From contig NZ_CP044972.1 in NCBI RefSeq assembly GCF_010104355.1, positions 3,348,001 through 3,412,000 on the forward strand: a stretch of DNA of 64,000 nt, written 5' to 3'. Each line of letters begins with the position of its first letter. Positions within the stretch are counted from its first letter, which is position 1. Source of the stretch: Hydrogenophaga sp. PBL-H3 (GTDB taxonomy: Bacteria; Pseudomonadota; Gammaproteobacteria; Burkholderiales; Burkholderiaceae_C). The position numbers and the translations under genes are program-made. Positions 8,712 through 18,087 of this stretch are shown here, one piece after another. The notes under the pieces were generated by a model. It did not search any database, was not told where the DNA came from, and saw only the letters and a program-made list of their open reading frames with translations.

Positions 8712-9530
8712 TCAAGGGAGGATCTCGACCCCGAAGCCGCGGTACCCGATGAAGTTGCAGCTGCCATCGAACATCGGCGTGCCGCTGACGCGGTAACGCC
8801 GCGCCGTGCCGTCGGACTGGTTGTGCTGCAGCAGCACATCGAGGAACGGCGTGCGCGCCGAAATGCGGGCCTGCAGGGCTGCGCGCTGGATCGGGTCCCA
8901 GCCATCGGCCGGGACGGTTGTCGGTTCGTCCACCAGCGGGTCCACGCGCATGCCCAGCATTTCCAGCACCGGGCCCGAGACTTTGGTGAACCGGCCTTCG
9001 CTGTCCTGCTCCCAGTACCAGTCGGTGGCCAGTTCGGTGAGCGCGCGGTAGCGCGCCTCGCTCTCGCGCAACTCGGCGGTGCGTTCCCGCACCTGCAGTT
9101 CCAGGGCGTGGTTCAGGTTGGCCAGGCGCTGGTGGAGCAGCCGCACTTCCAGCAGGTTGTGGATGCGGGTCCTGACTTCGAGCATGTCGAAGGGCTTGCT
9201 CACGAAATCCTTGGCGCCCGACTGCAGGGCACGCAGCTTGTGGCCCGGCTGGGCCGTGATCACCAGCACCGGGATGTAGTCATCGATCGCGTTGGCCTTG
9301 AGCCCCTCCATCACCTGAAAGCCGTCCATCACCGGCATTTGCAGGTCGAGCAGGATGAGGTCAAACGGTGTGCGGCGGTGCATGCCGGTCACGGCGGCGG
9401 GGTCCATGGTGGAGACCACGTGGGTGTAGCCGGCGCTCTTGAGCATTTCCTCAAGCAGCATCACGTTGGACTCCTGATCGTCAACGATCAGGATGCGGGC
9501 TTGGAGGATGTCTTGGGCTGTGATGGTCAT
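8712..9530 (-). CDS. Response regulator with PAS domain
   Basis: A 272-residue protein. A receiver domain occupies residues 10-125, with the phospho-acceptor Asp in LILLDLQMP and the conserved Lys in FVSKPFD. A coiled-coil linker (LNHALELQVRERTAELRESE) follows, then a PAS domain (TDWYWEQDSEGRFTKVSG) to the end. There is no DNA-binding or enzymatic output domain, so it probably works as a relay or sensor partner. Its ATG overlaps the stop of the upstream hybrid kinase (ATGA), which is the obvious phosphodonor. Confidence 0.88.
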   Translation of the reverse strand: MTITAQDILQARILIVDDQESNVMLLEEMLKSAGYTHVVSTMDPAAVTGMHRRTPFDLILLDLQMPVMDGFQVMEGLKANAIDDYIPVLVITAQPGHKLRALQSGAKDFVSKPFDMLEVRTRIHNLLEVRLLHQRLANLNHALELQVRERTAELRESEARYRALTELATDWYWEQDSEGRFTKVSGPVLEMLGMRVDPLVDEPTTVPADGWDPIQRAALQARISARTPFLDVLLQHNQSDGTARRYRVSGTPMFDGSCNFIGYRGFGVEILP

Positions 9531-11221
9531 GTGATGTCGTGCGCGGTGGTGCCCTGTGCCTGGTTGGTCACCGCCAGGGCGGCGTCGATCGCGTCCATGA
9601 GCTGGTTGACCTTGATGGGCTTGGTGATGTAGTTGAAGAAGCCAGCCTCCAGTCCGCGCTGGATGTCGCGCGGCACGGCGTTGGCGCTCAGCGCAATGAT
9701 GGGAATGTGGGCGGTGACGGGGTCCTTGCGCAGAAGCATCATGGCCTCGGTGCCGCTGATGCCGGGCAGGTTGATGTCCATGAGGATAACGCTGGGTTTG
9801 TAGACCCGGGCGAACTCGATGCCCAGGCTGGCGTCGGCCGCGCCCAGCAGGCGCAGGTTGGCGCGGCGCGCCAGAATCTGCTCCACCAGCTCCAGGTTGG
9901 CCGGGTTGTCTTCCACGTACAGCACGGTCTGCATCGCCGCGCCATCCACGGCCTGGGGAAGCGGTTCCTCTGCGCTGATCTCCAGCGCCAGGCCCGGTGC
10001 GGTGGCCAGCGCCATCTCGACCCAGAACACGCTGCCCACACCGCGCAGGCTGTCGGCTCCGATCTCACCGCCCATGAGGTGCATCAGCCGCTGGGTGACC
10101 ACCAGGCCGATGCCGGTGCCCTCTTCTCGTCCGCCCTCCTGGCCCAGGCGGTTGAACGGCTGGAACAGCTGGCTCACCTGCTCGGGCGTCAGGCCCGCGC
10201 CGGTGTCGCGAACGCTGATGCGCAAGGTGCCGGGCGAAGCTTCCGCGCATTCCACCGACACATGGCCGGACGGCTGGTTGTACTTGATGGCGTTGAACAG
10301 CAAATTGATCAACACCTGCTTGAGGCGCGTGCGGTCGGCTTTGACATAGCTGTGCGCCGGCAGGCGCGGGAAGGCCATGCCGATGCTGCGCTGACGGGCC
10401 TGCGACTCCACCATGGAGCGGCATTCCATCAACACCTCTTGCAGCGAGACCGGCTCCACCGACAACGACAGCTTGCCCGACTCGATGAGTGCGAGGTCGA
10501 GGATTTCGTTGATCAGGTCCAGCAAATACCAGCCGGCCTTGAGGATCTGGTCGATGCTGCGTTTCTGCGTGGGTGTGAGCGCGGGCGTGCCCGACTCCAC
10601 CAGCTGCGCAAAACCCAGGATGGCGTTGAGCGGCGTGCGCAATTCATGGCTCATGCTGGAGAGGAAATCGGATTTGGCCAGGTTGGCCTTTTCCGCGGCG
10701 GCCACCGCCTCGTTGAGCTGCACCTCAACCCGCTTGCGCGCGGAGTTGTCGGTGGCGATCAGCAGGTAGCCGATCAGGTTGGCCGCGTCGTCCCGCAGCG
10801 CGGTGATCGACACGATGGCCGGAAAACGGCTGCCATCCTTGCGGATATAGGTGAGCTCATAGATGTCCTCGATGCCGCGCGAAGCCTTGAACGCCAGCGC
10901 TTCAAAACCCGGAGCAATAGTCGTTTCCAGTTCGGCGCTGAGCGCCACCGCGCGGGCCGTCACCTCCATCGGATCGTGGATGTCGCTCGGGCTGATGCGG
11001 TTGACCACCTCCTCGGCGCGGTAGCCCAGCATGTGCTCGGCACCCACGTTGAAGATCTGGATGATGCCCTCCTCGTCGGTCGCGATGATGGAGAAGTTGG
11101 CGCTGTTGAGGATGGCGTTTTGCAGCGCACCGGCCTTGAGCAGGGCACTGCGGCGGCCCGCCTCGGACTGTTCGCCGGTGCCGGCGGGCGGGTGGGTCGG
11201 GGCAGTTCTGTTCTCGGACAT
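9527..11221 (-). CDS. Hybrid sensor histidine kinase (PAS-HisKA-HATPase-REC)
   Basis: About 564 residues. A PAS/PAC sensor comes first (NSANFSIIATDEEGIIQIFN to GYLLIATDNS). The H-box SHELRTPLN and the HATPase boxes (NLLFNAIKY, RDTGAGLTPE, GTGIGLVV) follow, and a C-terminal receiver has its Asp in VILMDINLP. No membrane segment is present, so it is a cytosolic sensor of an unknown signal. ATG 11221 is preferred; a GTG at 11260 would add 13 residues. It is coupled to the REC-PAS regulator and divergent from the sorbosone-dehydrogenase-like gene across about 160 bases. Confidence 0.9.
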   Translation of the reverse strand: MSENRTAPTHPPAGTGEQSEAGRRSALLKAGALQNAILNSANFSIIATDEEGIIQIFNVGAEHMLGYRAEEVVNRISPSDIHDPMEVTARAVALSAELETTIAPGFEALAFKASRGIEDIYELTYIRKDGSRFPAIVSITALRDDAANLIGYLLIATDNSARKRVEVQLNEAVAAAEKANLAKSDFLSSMSHELRTPLNAILGFAQLVESGTPALTPTQKRSIDQILKAGWYLLDLINEILDLALIESGKLSLSVEPVSLQEVLMECRSMVESQARQRSIGMAFPRLPAHSYVKADRTRLKQVLINLLFNAIKYNQPSGHVSVECAEASPGTLRISVRDTGAGLTPEQVSQLFQPFNRLGQEGGREEGTGIGLVVTQRLMHLMGGEIGADSLRGVGSVFWVEMALATAPGLALEISAEEPLPQAVDGAAMQTVLYVEDNPANLELVEQILARRANLRLLGAADASLGIEFARVYKPSVILMDINLPGISGTEAMMLLRKDPVTAHIPIIALSANAVPRDIQRGLEAGFFNYITKPIKVNQLMDAIDAALAVTNQAQGTTAHDIT

Positions 11222-11384
11222 CGGGTCTTTGCTGGTTGCGGCGCGGCCGGGAGCGGACACGCCAACCTGAACCTACGCACCCCCGGATCGTCCGTCCGTG
11301 CGCTAGCCCACATAGGCGCTCCAGGCCAGTGGCGCCAGGGGTTTTTGCATGGACATGCGGCGCCACCCGGCTTAGGCTGCGCGC

Positions 11385-12755
11385 ATGACCCAAGCCCCCC
11401 GACACACCCTTTTCCTGCGGCGGGCTCGCGCCCCCGGCGCGGGCCACCGCCACGCGTGGCTGGCTGCGGCGGTGGCCTCGCTGCTCCTGCTGGGCGCCTG
11501 CGCCGAATCGGCCAGGCTCACCGTGGCCCAAGGCACGGGCCCCGCCCCCACCCTGCCCGAACCCACCACCACCCTGATTCCCACGGTCAACATCGCGCCG
11601 GCCAAGGGCTGGCCCACCGGCGCCACCCCGGTGCCCGCTGCGGGCCTGGGCGTGGTGGCGTTCGCCGCGGGCCTGGACCACCCGCGCTGGCTGCTGGTGC
11701 TGCCCAACGGCGACGTGCTGGTGGCCGAGAGCAATGCACCGCCCAAGCCCGCCGGCAGCACCGGCCTGATGGACTGGATTGCCGGCCAGGTGATGCAGCG
11801 CGCCGGTGCGGGCGTGCCCAGCGCCAACCGCATCACCCTGCTGCGCGACGCCAACGGCGACGGCGTGGCCGAGACCCGCTCGGTGCTGTTGCGCGATCTG
11901 CGCTCACCCTTCGGCATGGCCCTGGTGGGTGAGCGCCTGTATGTGGCCAACGCCGACGCGGTGGTGAGCTACCCCTACCGCACGGGCGACGCCACCATCA
12001 CCGCGCCCGCCACCGAACTCGTGAAGCTGCCCGCAGGCGTGAACCACCACTGGACCAAGAACCTGCTTGCCAGCACCGATGGCAACACGCTCTACGTGAG
12101 CGTGGGCTCCAACAGCAATGTGGGCGAACGCGGCATGCAAGCCGAGGTGGGCCGGGCCGCGATCTGGGCGGTGGACCTGAAGACCGGCGCGCACCGCGTC
12201 TTCGCCTCTGGCCTGCGCAACCCGGTGGGCATGGCCTGGGACGCATCGGGCAAAACGCTGTGGACCGTGGTCAACGAGCGCGACGAACTCGGCAGCGACC
12301 TCGTGCCCGACTACCTGACCTCGGTGAAGGACGGTGGCTTCTATGGCTGGCCCTGGAGCTATTACGGCCAGACGGTGGACGTGCGGGTGAAGCCTGCGCG
12401 TCCGGACCTGGTGGCCACGGCTATCAAGCCCGACTACGCGCTCGGTCCACACACCGCGTCATTGGGTCTGGCATCGTCGGCCGGCAACGCGCTGGGCGCA
12501 CCCTTTGCCAGCGGCATGTTCATCGGCCAGCACGGCTCGTGGAACCGCCGCCCGCACAGCGGCTACAAGGTGGTCTTCGTGCCGTTCCAGGGCAGCCAGC
12601 CAGCGGGCCAGCCGGTCGACGTGCTCACCGGTTTCCTGAGCGAGCAGGGTGAAGCGCTGGGCCGTCCCGTGGGCGTTGCGGTGGACACGCGCGGCGCGCT
12701 GCTGGTGGCCGACGACGTGGGCAATGTGATCTGGCGCGTGAGCCCAAAACCCTGA
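11385..12755 (+). CDS. PQQ-dependent sugar (sorbosone) dehydrogenase-like lipoprotein
   Basis: A 456-residue exported protein with a signal peptide and lipobox (LLGAC). A six-bladed beta-propeller follows, of the sorbosone/soluble glucose dehydrogenase family: [40 protein letters not shown] and [10 protein letters not shown]. The family oxidises aldoses or related substrates with PQQ in the periplasm; the true substrate here is unknown. No PQQ synthesis genes are in the window. It is followed 18 bases later by a DUF2177 membrane protein. Confidence 0.82.
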   Translation: MTQAPRHTLFLRRARAPGAGHRHAWLAAAVASLLLLGACAESARLTVAQGTGPAPTLPEPTTTLIPTVNIAPAKGWPTGATPVPAAGLGVVAFAAGLDHPRWLLVLPNGDVLVAESNAPPKPAGSTGLMDWIAGQVMQRAGAGVPSANRITLLRDANGDGVAETRSVLLRDLRSPFGMALVGERLYVANADAVVSYPYRTGDATITAPATELVKLPAGVNHHWTKNLLASTDGNTLYVSVGSNSNVGERGMQAEVGRAAIWAVDLKTGAHRVFASGLRNPVGMAWDASGKTLWTVVNERDELGSDLVPDYLTSVKDGGFYGWPWSYYGQTVDVRVKPARPDLVATAIKPDYALGPHTASLGLASSAGNALGAPFASGMFIGQHGSWNRRPHSGYKVVFVPFQGSQPAGQPVDVLTGFLSEQGEALGRPVGVAVDTRGALLVADDVGNVIWRVSPKP

Positions 12756-12773
12756 GCAACGCTGAAAGCACCG

Positions 12774-13181
12774 ATGAACAAATACCTCGCCGCTTACGGC
12801 GGCACCGCCGTGGTGATGGTCGCGCTTGATCTCGTGTGGCTGGGCGTGATCGCCAAGCCCATGTACCAGCAGGGCATCGGCCACCTCATGGCCGCCGCGC
12901 CCAACGTGCCGGTGGCCGTGGTGTTCTACCTGCTGTTCGCGCTGGGCCTGGTGATTTTTGCCGTGGCGCCGCACAGCGGCCCCCACGGCTGGACCACCAC
13001 GCTGACCCTGGCCGCGCTGTTCGGCTTCTTCACCTACGCCACCTACGACCTGACCAACTGGGCCACGCTCAAGGACTGGCCGTGGAAGCTCTCCCTGATC
13101 GACATGGCCTGGGGCACGCTGGTGAGCACGGCCTCGGCCGCGGGCGGCAAAGCCGCGCTGGACTGGGCCGTTCGGGGCTGA
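12774..13181 (+). CDS. DUF2177 family membrane protein
   Basis: A 135-residue inner-membrane protein with four predicted membrane segments and the family sequence FTYATYDLTNWATLKDWPWK. DUF2177 has no known function. It probably shares a transcript with the dehydrogenase-like lipoprotein upstream. Confidence 0.82.
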   Translation: MNKYLAAYGGTAVVMVALDLVWLGVIAKPMYQQGIGHLMAAAPNVPVAVVFYLLFALGLVIFAVAPHSGPHGWTTTLTLAALFGFFTYATYDLTNWATLKDWPWKLSLIDMAWGTLVSTASAAGGKAALDWAVRG

Positions 13182-13202
13182 AATGCGGCGCCGTGGCCGC
13201 CG

Positions 13203-13475
13203 TCAGTGATCCAGGGCAGAGCACCCGGCGATGGCCCCGGAGGCCTCACGTGCCACCGCAGCCTCGGCCGCCAGCCAGTCGTCGACGTCGTGACCATGCA
13301 CGCAGCCACGCGCCTCGTAGAGCGCATAGGCCGCTTCGTGGATGCGCCCTTCGCGTGAGGGCTCAAACCCGGGCCCGTCCGCACGCGCATGGCCATCGCC
13401 CTTCGCCATCACCGCCATCGGCGGCCGCTTGGCCACCGCTCGCGTGCGCACCGCACTGCCTGTGGTCTGCTTCAT
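13203..13475 (-). CDS. DUF2934 family small protein
   Basis: A 90-residue protein. Its C-terminal half (RIHEAAYALYEARG, then GHDVDDWLAAEAAV) matches the short DUF2934 helix-turn pattern. Its N-terminus is basic and low in complexity. The function is unknown. A perfect FNR-like palindrome lies 105 bases upstream of its ATG, suggesting it is the leftmost member of the low-oxygen stress island. Confidence 0.7.
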   Translation of the reverse strand: MKQTTGSAVRTRAVAKRPPMAVMAKGDGHARADGPGFEPSREGRIHEAAYALYEARGCVHGHDVDDWLAAEAAVAREASGAIAGCSALDH

Positions 13476-13572
13476 GCCTGTACTCCTGTGACTGTCTGTT
13501 GGACCTGGACCGCTGCTGTGTGACCACAGCCATGGGAAGGTGTCCAGCCTAGTGACACTGGCGTGCCGCGAA

Positions 13573-13586
13573 TTGAGTGCACTCAA
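13573..13586. promoter_or_regulatory. FNR-like box 1 (TTGAG-TGCA-CTCAA)
   Basis: A perfect palindrome TTGAGTGCACTCAA, extended to 16 bases by flanking A and T. It is centred 105 bases upstream of the DUF2934 start and has the Crp/Fnr-family geometry of two 5-base half-sites with a 4-base spacer. Confidence 0.65.
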
Positions 13587-13655
13587 TGCGAACGCCGATG
13601 GGCAGGTTTCATCCTCCACAGCGACAGCGTTCGGCGTCCAGACCTCGGCCCTGGC

Positions 13656-14383
13656 TCACATCACCAGGACCGCCGCACCTTGCAGCCGACCGGAGCGAAG
13701 GTCATTCAATGCTTCGTTGGCCTGTTCGAGCGGGTAGGTGGTGGTTTCGACGCGCAATGGCACGGCGGCCGCGAAGCTCAGGAATTCGGTGGCATCGGCC
13801 CGCGTGAGGTTGGCCACCGAGAGCAACTGGCGTTCCTGCCAAAGCAACCGGTACGGGAAACCCGGGATGTCGCTCATGTGGATGCCACCGCACACGCCAC
13901 GTCCGCCCTTGCGCACGGCGCGCAGTGCAAGCGGCACCAGGGAGCCCACCGGCGCAAAGATGATCGCGGCGTCCAGCGGAGTCGGCGGCAACTCGTCCGA
14001 CCCGCCGGCCCAGGCCACGCCCAGCGCACGCGCGAACATCTGGGCCGGCACATCGCCAGGGCGCGTGAAGGCGTGCACCTGCCGGCCCTGGTGTTGCGCG
14101 ACCTGAGCGACCAGGTGCGCGGCCGCGCCAAGCCCGTAGAGCCCGAGCACCGCGGCGTGCCCACGTCCGGGCCCAGAGCCTCCACCACGCCGACGATCTC
14201 GTGACCCGGCACCCAGGGCAGACGGGGTGCCGGGAGTTCACCGTCCACCACATGCAGATCGGTCCGGCACACCGCGCACGCCTCGACCCGCAGGCGAACC
14301 TCGCCCGGGCCTGGCTCCGGCAGCGGTCGGGTTTCCAGTCGCAGCGCCTGACCAGCACCGTGCAGAACCATGGCGCGCATCAT
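13656..14383 (-). pseudogene. Zinc alcohol dehydrogenase, internally deleted and frameshifted
   Basis: Codons from 14383 give a normal N-terminus: LPEPGPGEVRLRVEACAVCRTDLH with the catalytic Cys, then VPGHEIVGVVEALGPDVG. Near 14160 the sequence jumps, in another frame, to the Rossmann part (VLGLYGLGAAAHLVAQVAQH) and then runs to the normal C-terminus at 13656. About 85 codons of the usual protein are missing, including the structural-zinc cysteines and the second catalytic cysteine. The frame also breaks, so no working enzyme can be made. The ATG overlaps the ATPase stop by 4 bases, so it was once the second gene of that operon. Confidence 0.85.
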
Positions 14384-16962
14384 CCGTCTGCCCCGGAACG
14401 CGCCGCCCTGCGAGCGCGCAGACCGCGTGGTGCCAGGCGGGCATGGAAGAATCGCTTGCCGCCTTCGGCCAGCGCCAGGTAAGCCAGCACCAGGCCCGCC
14501 AGCCAGGCAAAAAAGACCGGTGGCGGTGGCTCCAGCTGGAACAGCGCGCTCAGTGGCGTGAAGGGCAGCGCCAGTGCGACCAGCACGACTCCCAGCGACA
14601 CAGCGACCAGAACCGCGCTGGGTCGACTGGCCCAGGGCCTGCCCCGGGTGCGGATGACGAAGACCACCAGCACCTGGGTCACCAGCGACTCGATGAACCA
14701 GCCGGTGTGAAACAGCCGCTCGTTCGCGTGCAGCACCCGCAGCAGGATCCAGAAAGTCAGCGCATCAAAGGCGGAGCTGATCAGGCCGAACAGCCACATG
14801 TAGCGCTGGATGAAGACCATGTCCAGGGCGCGTGGGCGGCGCAGGTCGCTGGCGTCAACCCGGTCCAGCGGGAGGGCCGATTGCGACAGGTCGTACAGCA
14901 CGTTGTTGAGCAGGATCTGTGTCGGCAACATGGGCAGAAAGGGCAGGAACAGCGAGGCGCCCGCCATGCTGACCATGTTCCCGACATTGGAGCTGGTGCC
15001 CATCATGATGTACTTCATGACGTTGCCGAAGGTGCGCCGGCCTTCGAGAACACCATCGTGCAAGACCGCGAGGTCGTGGTCCAGCATCACCATGTCGGCA
15101 ACCTCGCGCGCCACGTCGACCGCCGAGTCCACCGTGATGCCCACGTCGGCGGAGTGCAGGGGTGGCGCGTCGTTGACGCCGTCCCCCAGGTAACCAACCA
15201 CATGCCCACGCGCCTTGAGCGCCAGGATGATGCGGTTCTTCTGGGTTGGATTGACGCGGCAGAACAGCGTCGTGCGCCCGACCCTGGCCCGCAAGGCAGC
15301 CTCGTCCATGTGGGCGATCTCCTGCCCCGTCAGCACGCCCTTGACCGGCAGCTTCAGCAGCGAACACAGGTGCTGGGTGACCAGCTCACTGTCACCACTG
15401 ACGATCTTGACCGCCACGCCGCTGCGGGCCAGCGCGGCCAGCGCAGCGCCAGCACCGGGTCTGGGCGGATCGATGAAGGCAGCGAAACCCGCGAACACCA
15501 GGTCGCGCTCGTCGCGGACATCGGCATGCGCGTGGTCGGGGGGCACCGCACGCCAGGCCACGCCGAGCACGCGCAGGCCCTCGCGCTCCAGGCCGTGGCA
15601 GCGCTCGCGCAGGGTCTGCCGCGTGAGCGCGTCCAGTGAGACCGGTGCGTCTGTCGCGCCCTGCTCATGGCGGCTGCACAGTGCCAGCACATCGTCGGGT
15701 GCCCCCTTGACCACCAGCCATCGCGCATCGCCCCGATCGACCAGCACCGAAACCCGCCGCCGCTCAAAGTCGAACGGCACCTCGTCAACCTTGCGCCAAC
15801 CGGTCACATCCACGTCATGGCGGGCCAGGATGGCGCTGTCCAACGGGCTCTTGAGCCCACTTTCAAAGACGCTGTTGAGGTAGGCCAGCATCAGCACGCG
15901 GGTGCTGTCCTGGCCTTGCGCGTCCACGCAGCGCGCCAGGCTGATGGTGGCTTCGGTCAACGTGCCGGTCTTGTCGGTGCACAGCACGTCCATGGCGCCC
16001 AGGTCGTGGATCGCGACCATCCGCTTCACGATCACTCGCCGGCGGGCCATGCGCATCGCGCCGCGCGACAGCGTCACCGAAACCACCATGGGCAGCAGCT
16101 CCGGCGTGAGTCCCACCGCGAGTGCCACGGCGAACAGGAACGAGTCCAGCAGCGGTCGGTGAAGGGTCAGGTTGACCAGCATGACGAACAGCACCAGCAG
16201 CAGGGTGATGCGCGTGAGCAGCAGGCCAAACCGGTGCATGCCGTGCTCGAAGGCGGTCGCGGCTGGATCGACCAGGATGCTGTGTGCCACCTCGCCCAGG
16301 GCGGTCGAGGCCCCGGTGGCCACGACACACAGGCTCGCACTGCCACTGACCACGGTGCTGCCCATGAACGCCGCATTCAGGGCCTGCTGCAGTTCGGTGG
16401 CGTCCGCGCCCAGCACGCCAGGGCGCTTCTCCACGGGGTAGGACTCCCCCGTGAGCAGTCCCTGGTTGACGAAGAAGTCGAGTGCAACGACGAGGCGGCC
16501 GTCGGCGGGCACCCGGTCGCCAGCCGACAGCAGCACCACATCGCCCGGCACGAGCGCAGCGACCGGAATGACCTGTGGCTGGCCATCGCGCACAACCGTG
16601 GCGCGAAGCGCCACCGATGCGCTCAGCTGTTCCACCGCCCGGGTGGCGCGGTGTTCCAGCACGAAGTCCAGTGCCACGCTCAACAGCACCATCGCCATGA
16701 TGATCACGAAATTCATCACATCACCGGTGGCGGCAGAGACCGCGCTGGCCACCAGGAGCGTGAGCACCAGCGGGTTGCGAAAGCGCGCAGCGAACTGCAG
16801 CACGACCGCTTTGTCCTGGCGGATCTCCAGCACGTTGGGGCCGAAGCGCGCCAGTGCCTCCCGGGCCTGCGCCTGCGACAGACCTGTGGTGGCTGGCGGT
16901 TCAGGGCCCAGCCACCAGCTCGACGCCGCAGCGGTGAAAGGGGTCGAGGTGGGAGGGTTCAT
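14380..16962 (-). CDS. Cation-translocating P-type ATPase (MgtA-like)
   Basis: An 860-residue inner-membrane P-type ATPase most like Mg2+-transporting type P3B pumps. It has the actuator motif LLTGESYPVEK, the phosphorylation site LCTDKTGTLTE, the hinge YLGDGVNDAPP, and the N-terminal signature RNPLVLTLLVASAVSAATGD. Ten or so membrane segments are visible. The cation is not proven. The start at 16962 (MNPPTS) was chosen because upstream codons look non-coding. An FNR-like box is centred 77 bases upstream, and the gene shares its divergent promoter region with the universal stress protein. Confidence 0.88.
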   Translation of the reverse strand: MNPPTSTPFTAAASSWWLGPEPPATTGLSQAQAREALARFGPNVLEIRQDKAVVLQFAARFRNPLVLTLLVASAVSAATGDVMNFVIIMAMVLLSVALDFVLEHRATRAVEQLSASVALRATVVRDGQPQVIPVAALVPGDVVLLSAGDRVPADGRLVVALDFFVNQGLLTGESYPVEKRPGVLGADATELQQALNAAFMGSTVVSGSASLCVVATGASTALGEVAHSILVDPAATAFEHGMHRFGLLLTRITLLLVLFVMLVNLTLHRPLLDSFLFAVALAVGLTPELLPMVVSVTLSRGAMRMARRRVIVKRMVAIHDLGAMDVLCTDKTGTLTEATISLARCVDAQGQDSTRVLMLAYLNSVFESGLKSPLDSAILARHDVDVTGWRKVDEVPFDFERRRVSVLVDRGDARWLVVKGAPDDVLALCSRHEQGATDAPVSLDALTRQTLRERCHGLEREGLRVLGVAWRAVPPDHAHADVRDERDLVFAGFAAFIDPPRPGAGAALAALARSGVAVKIVSGDSELVTQHLCSLLKLPVKGVLTGQEIAHMDEAALRARVGRTTLFCRVNPTQKNRIILALKARGHVVGYLGDGVNDAPPLHSADVGITVDSAVDVAREVADMVMLDHDLAVLHDGVLEGRRTFGNVMKYIMMGTSSNVGNMVSMAGASLFLPFLPMLPTQILLNNVLYDLSQSALPLDRVDASDLRRPRALDMVFIQRYMWLFGLISSAFDALTFWILLRVLHANERLFHTGWFIESLVTQVLVVFVIRTRGRPWASRPSAVLVAVSLGVVLVALALPFTPLSALFQLEPPPPVFFAWLAGLVLAYLALAEGGKRFFHARLAPRGLRARRAARSGADG

Positions 16963-17031
16963 GCTCGCGATGGAGATGCTTCGCGCAAGGGCGTGAAGGC
17001 ACAAGACTAGGCGGCTGCATGACCATGGCGC

Positions 17032-17045
17032 TTGCGTTTGCTCAA
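17032..17045. promoter_or_regulatory. FNR-like box 2 (TTGCG-TTTG-CTCAA)
   Basis: Half-sites TTGCG and CTCAA with a 4-base spacer, centred 77 bases upstream of the P-type ATPase start in the 198-base divergent region. Confidence 0.55.
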
Positions 17046-17084
17046 TACATGTCGCGCCGGCGGTGCCATTCAGGGTCAGGCGCA

Positions 17085-17098
17085 TTGACGCTGCGCAA
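17085..17098. promoter_or_regulatory. FNR-like box 3 (TTGAC-GCTG-CGCAA)
   Basis: Half-sites TTGAC and CGCAA, centred 69.5 bases upstream of the universal stress protein start. It lies in the same intergenic region as box 2, giving one box per divergent gene. Confidence 0.55.
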
Positions 17099-17160
17099 CG
17101 CATTTCAATCGAAGAGGCGTAATTTCCATCGGACTTCAACCCACATCCAGAGGAGTGCCC

Positions 17161-17982
17161 ATGCAGACGCCCAAATCCATCCTGCTGCACCTCGACAGCT
17201 CCGCGCGCACGGCCGAGCGCGTCAAGGCAGCGCGTCGCCTGGCCGACGATTTCGAGGCCGAGGTCATCGGCCAGCCCTGTCTGCTCACCGCCTTGGTGCG
17301 CTACCCGTTTGCGATGGAGGGCGCGGCCGCGGCCATGGCGCTGATGCAGGAGCAGGACAAGGACGCGCTTGCCCGGATTCACAGCAGCTTCCTGCAGGCC
17401 GCTGGCGGCTCCACCCGGCTTCAGTGGGCCGAGCCCCTGGCCCAGGGGCCATGGGGCTTCGCGCGTCGCTCCCTGTATGCCGACCTGATGGTCCTGGGTC
17501 AACGCAATGCGGCCGATCCTGCCGCCGTGGAGCTGCCCTCGGACTTTCTGCCCAGCGTGCTGATCGAGAGTGCTCGACCGGCCCTGATCCTGCCCTACGC
17601 CGGCACCTTCGGCTCCATCGGGCAGAGCGTCCTGGTGGCCTGGAAGGAAACACGGGAGGCGGCACGGGCGGTTTCGGCGGCCCTGCCCTGGCTGCAGCGC
17701 GCGAATGAGGTGCACGTGGTGTCTTATGGTGAAGACGCCGGCATGTCCCTGGACTCGTTGCAGCGGTACCTGAAAGCCCAGGGCGTCAGCGCCACGAGCC
17801 ACAACGGCGGCCCGGAACAAGGCGACGCCGGCAACCACCTGCTGTCGATGGCAACCGATGTGGGGGCGGACCTGCTCGTGATGGGCTGCTACGGGCATGG
17901 ACGCGCGCGCGAGTGGGTGATGGGGGGCGTGACACGCACCGTCCTGGGGTCGATGACGCTGCCGGTGTTGATGTCGCACTGA
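17161..17982 (+). CDS. Universal stress protein (UspA family, tandem)
   Basis: A 273-residue protein with two Usp folds. The C-terminal one keeps the ATP-binding signature (LLVMGCYGHGRAREWVMGG followed by VTRTVL). The N-terminal one is divergent. UspA proteins help survival in growth arrest and low oxygen. ATG 17161 is chosen because AGGAG ends 5 bases upstream; a GTG at 17155 overlaps that site. FNR-like box 3 lies upstream. Confidence 0.88.
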   Translation: MQTPKSILLHLDSSARTAERVKAARRLADDFEAEVIGQPCLLTALVRYPFAMEGAAAAMALMQEQDKDALARIHSSFLQAAGGSTRLQWAEPLAQGPWGFARRSLYADLMVLGQRNAADPAAVELPSDFLPSVLIESARPALILPYAGTFGSIGQSVLVAWKETREAARAVSAALPWLQRANEVHVVSYGEDAGMSLDSLQRYLKAQGVSATSHNGGPEQGDAGNHLLSMATDVGADLLVMGCYGHGRAREWVMGGVTRTVLGSMTLPVLMSH

Positions 17983-18011
17983 ACACCGGCCGACGGCCCG
18001 ATGCGCCGGCG

Positions 18012-18025
18012 TTGAGCATGCTCAA
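18012..18025. promoter_or_regulatory. FNR-like box 4 (TTGAG-CATG-CTCAA)
   Basis: A perfect palindrome TTGAGCATGCTCAA centred 69.5 bases upstream of the deleted GYD-like gene. This is exactly the same distance as box 3 from the universal stress gene. Confidence 0.65.
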
Positions 18026-18087
18026 GTGGCGAGGCGTCGCGATCCGTAGAGTAGCGGCCATGCTGTCACGCAACGGGAAATTCCACC

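Noticed and set aside
9539..11932. Long open plus-strand frame of about 800 codons opposite the histidine kinase
   Set aside because: It is the antisense shadow of a clear multidomain kinase in GC-rich DNA. Its translation has no family motif and is rich in His, Gln and Arg.
15667..17010. Open plus-strand frame opposite the P-type ATPase
   Set aside because: Composition is His/Gln/Arg-rich low complexity and the ATPase motifs are on the minus strand.
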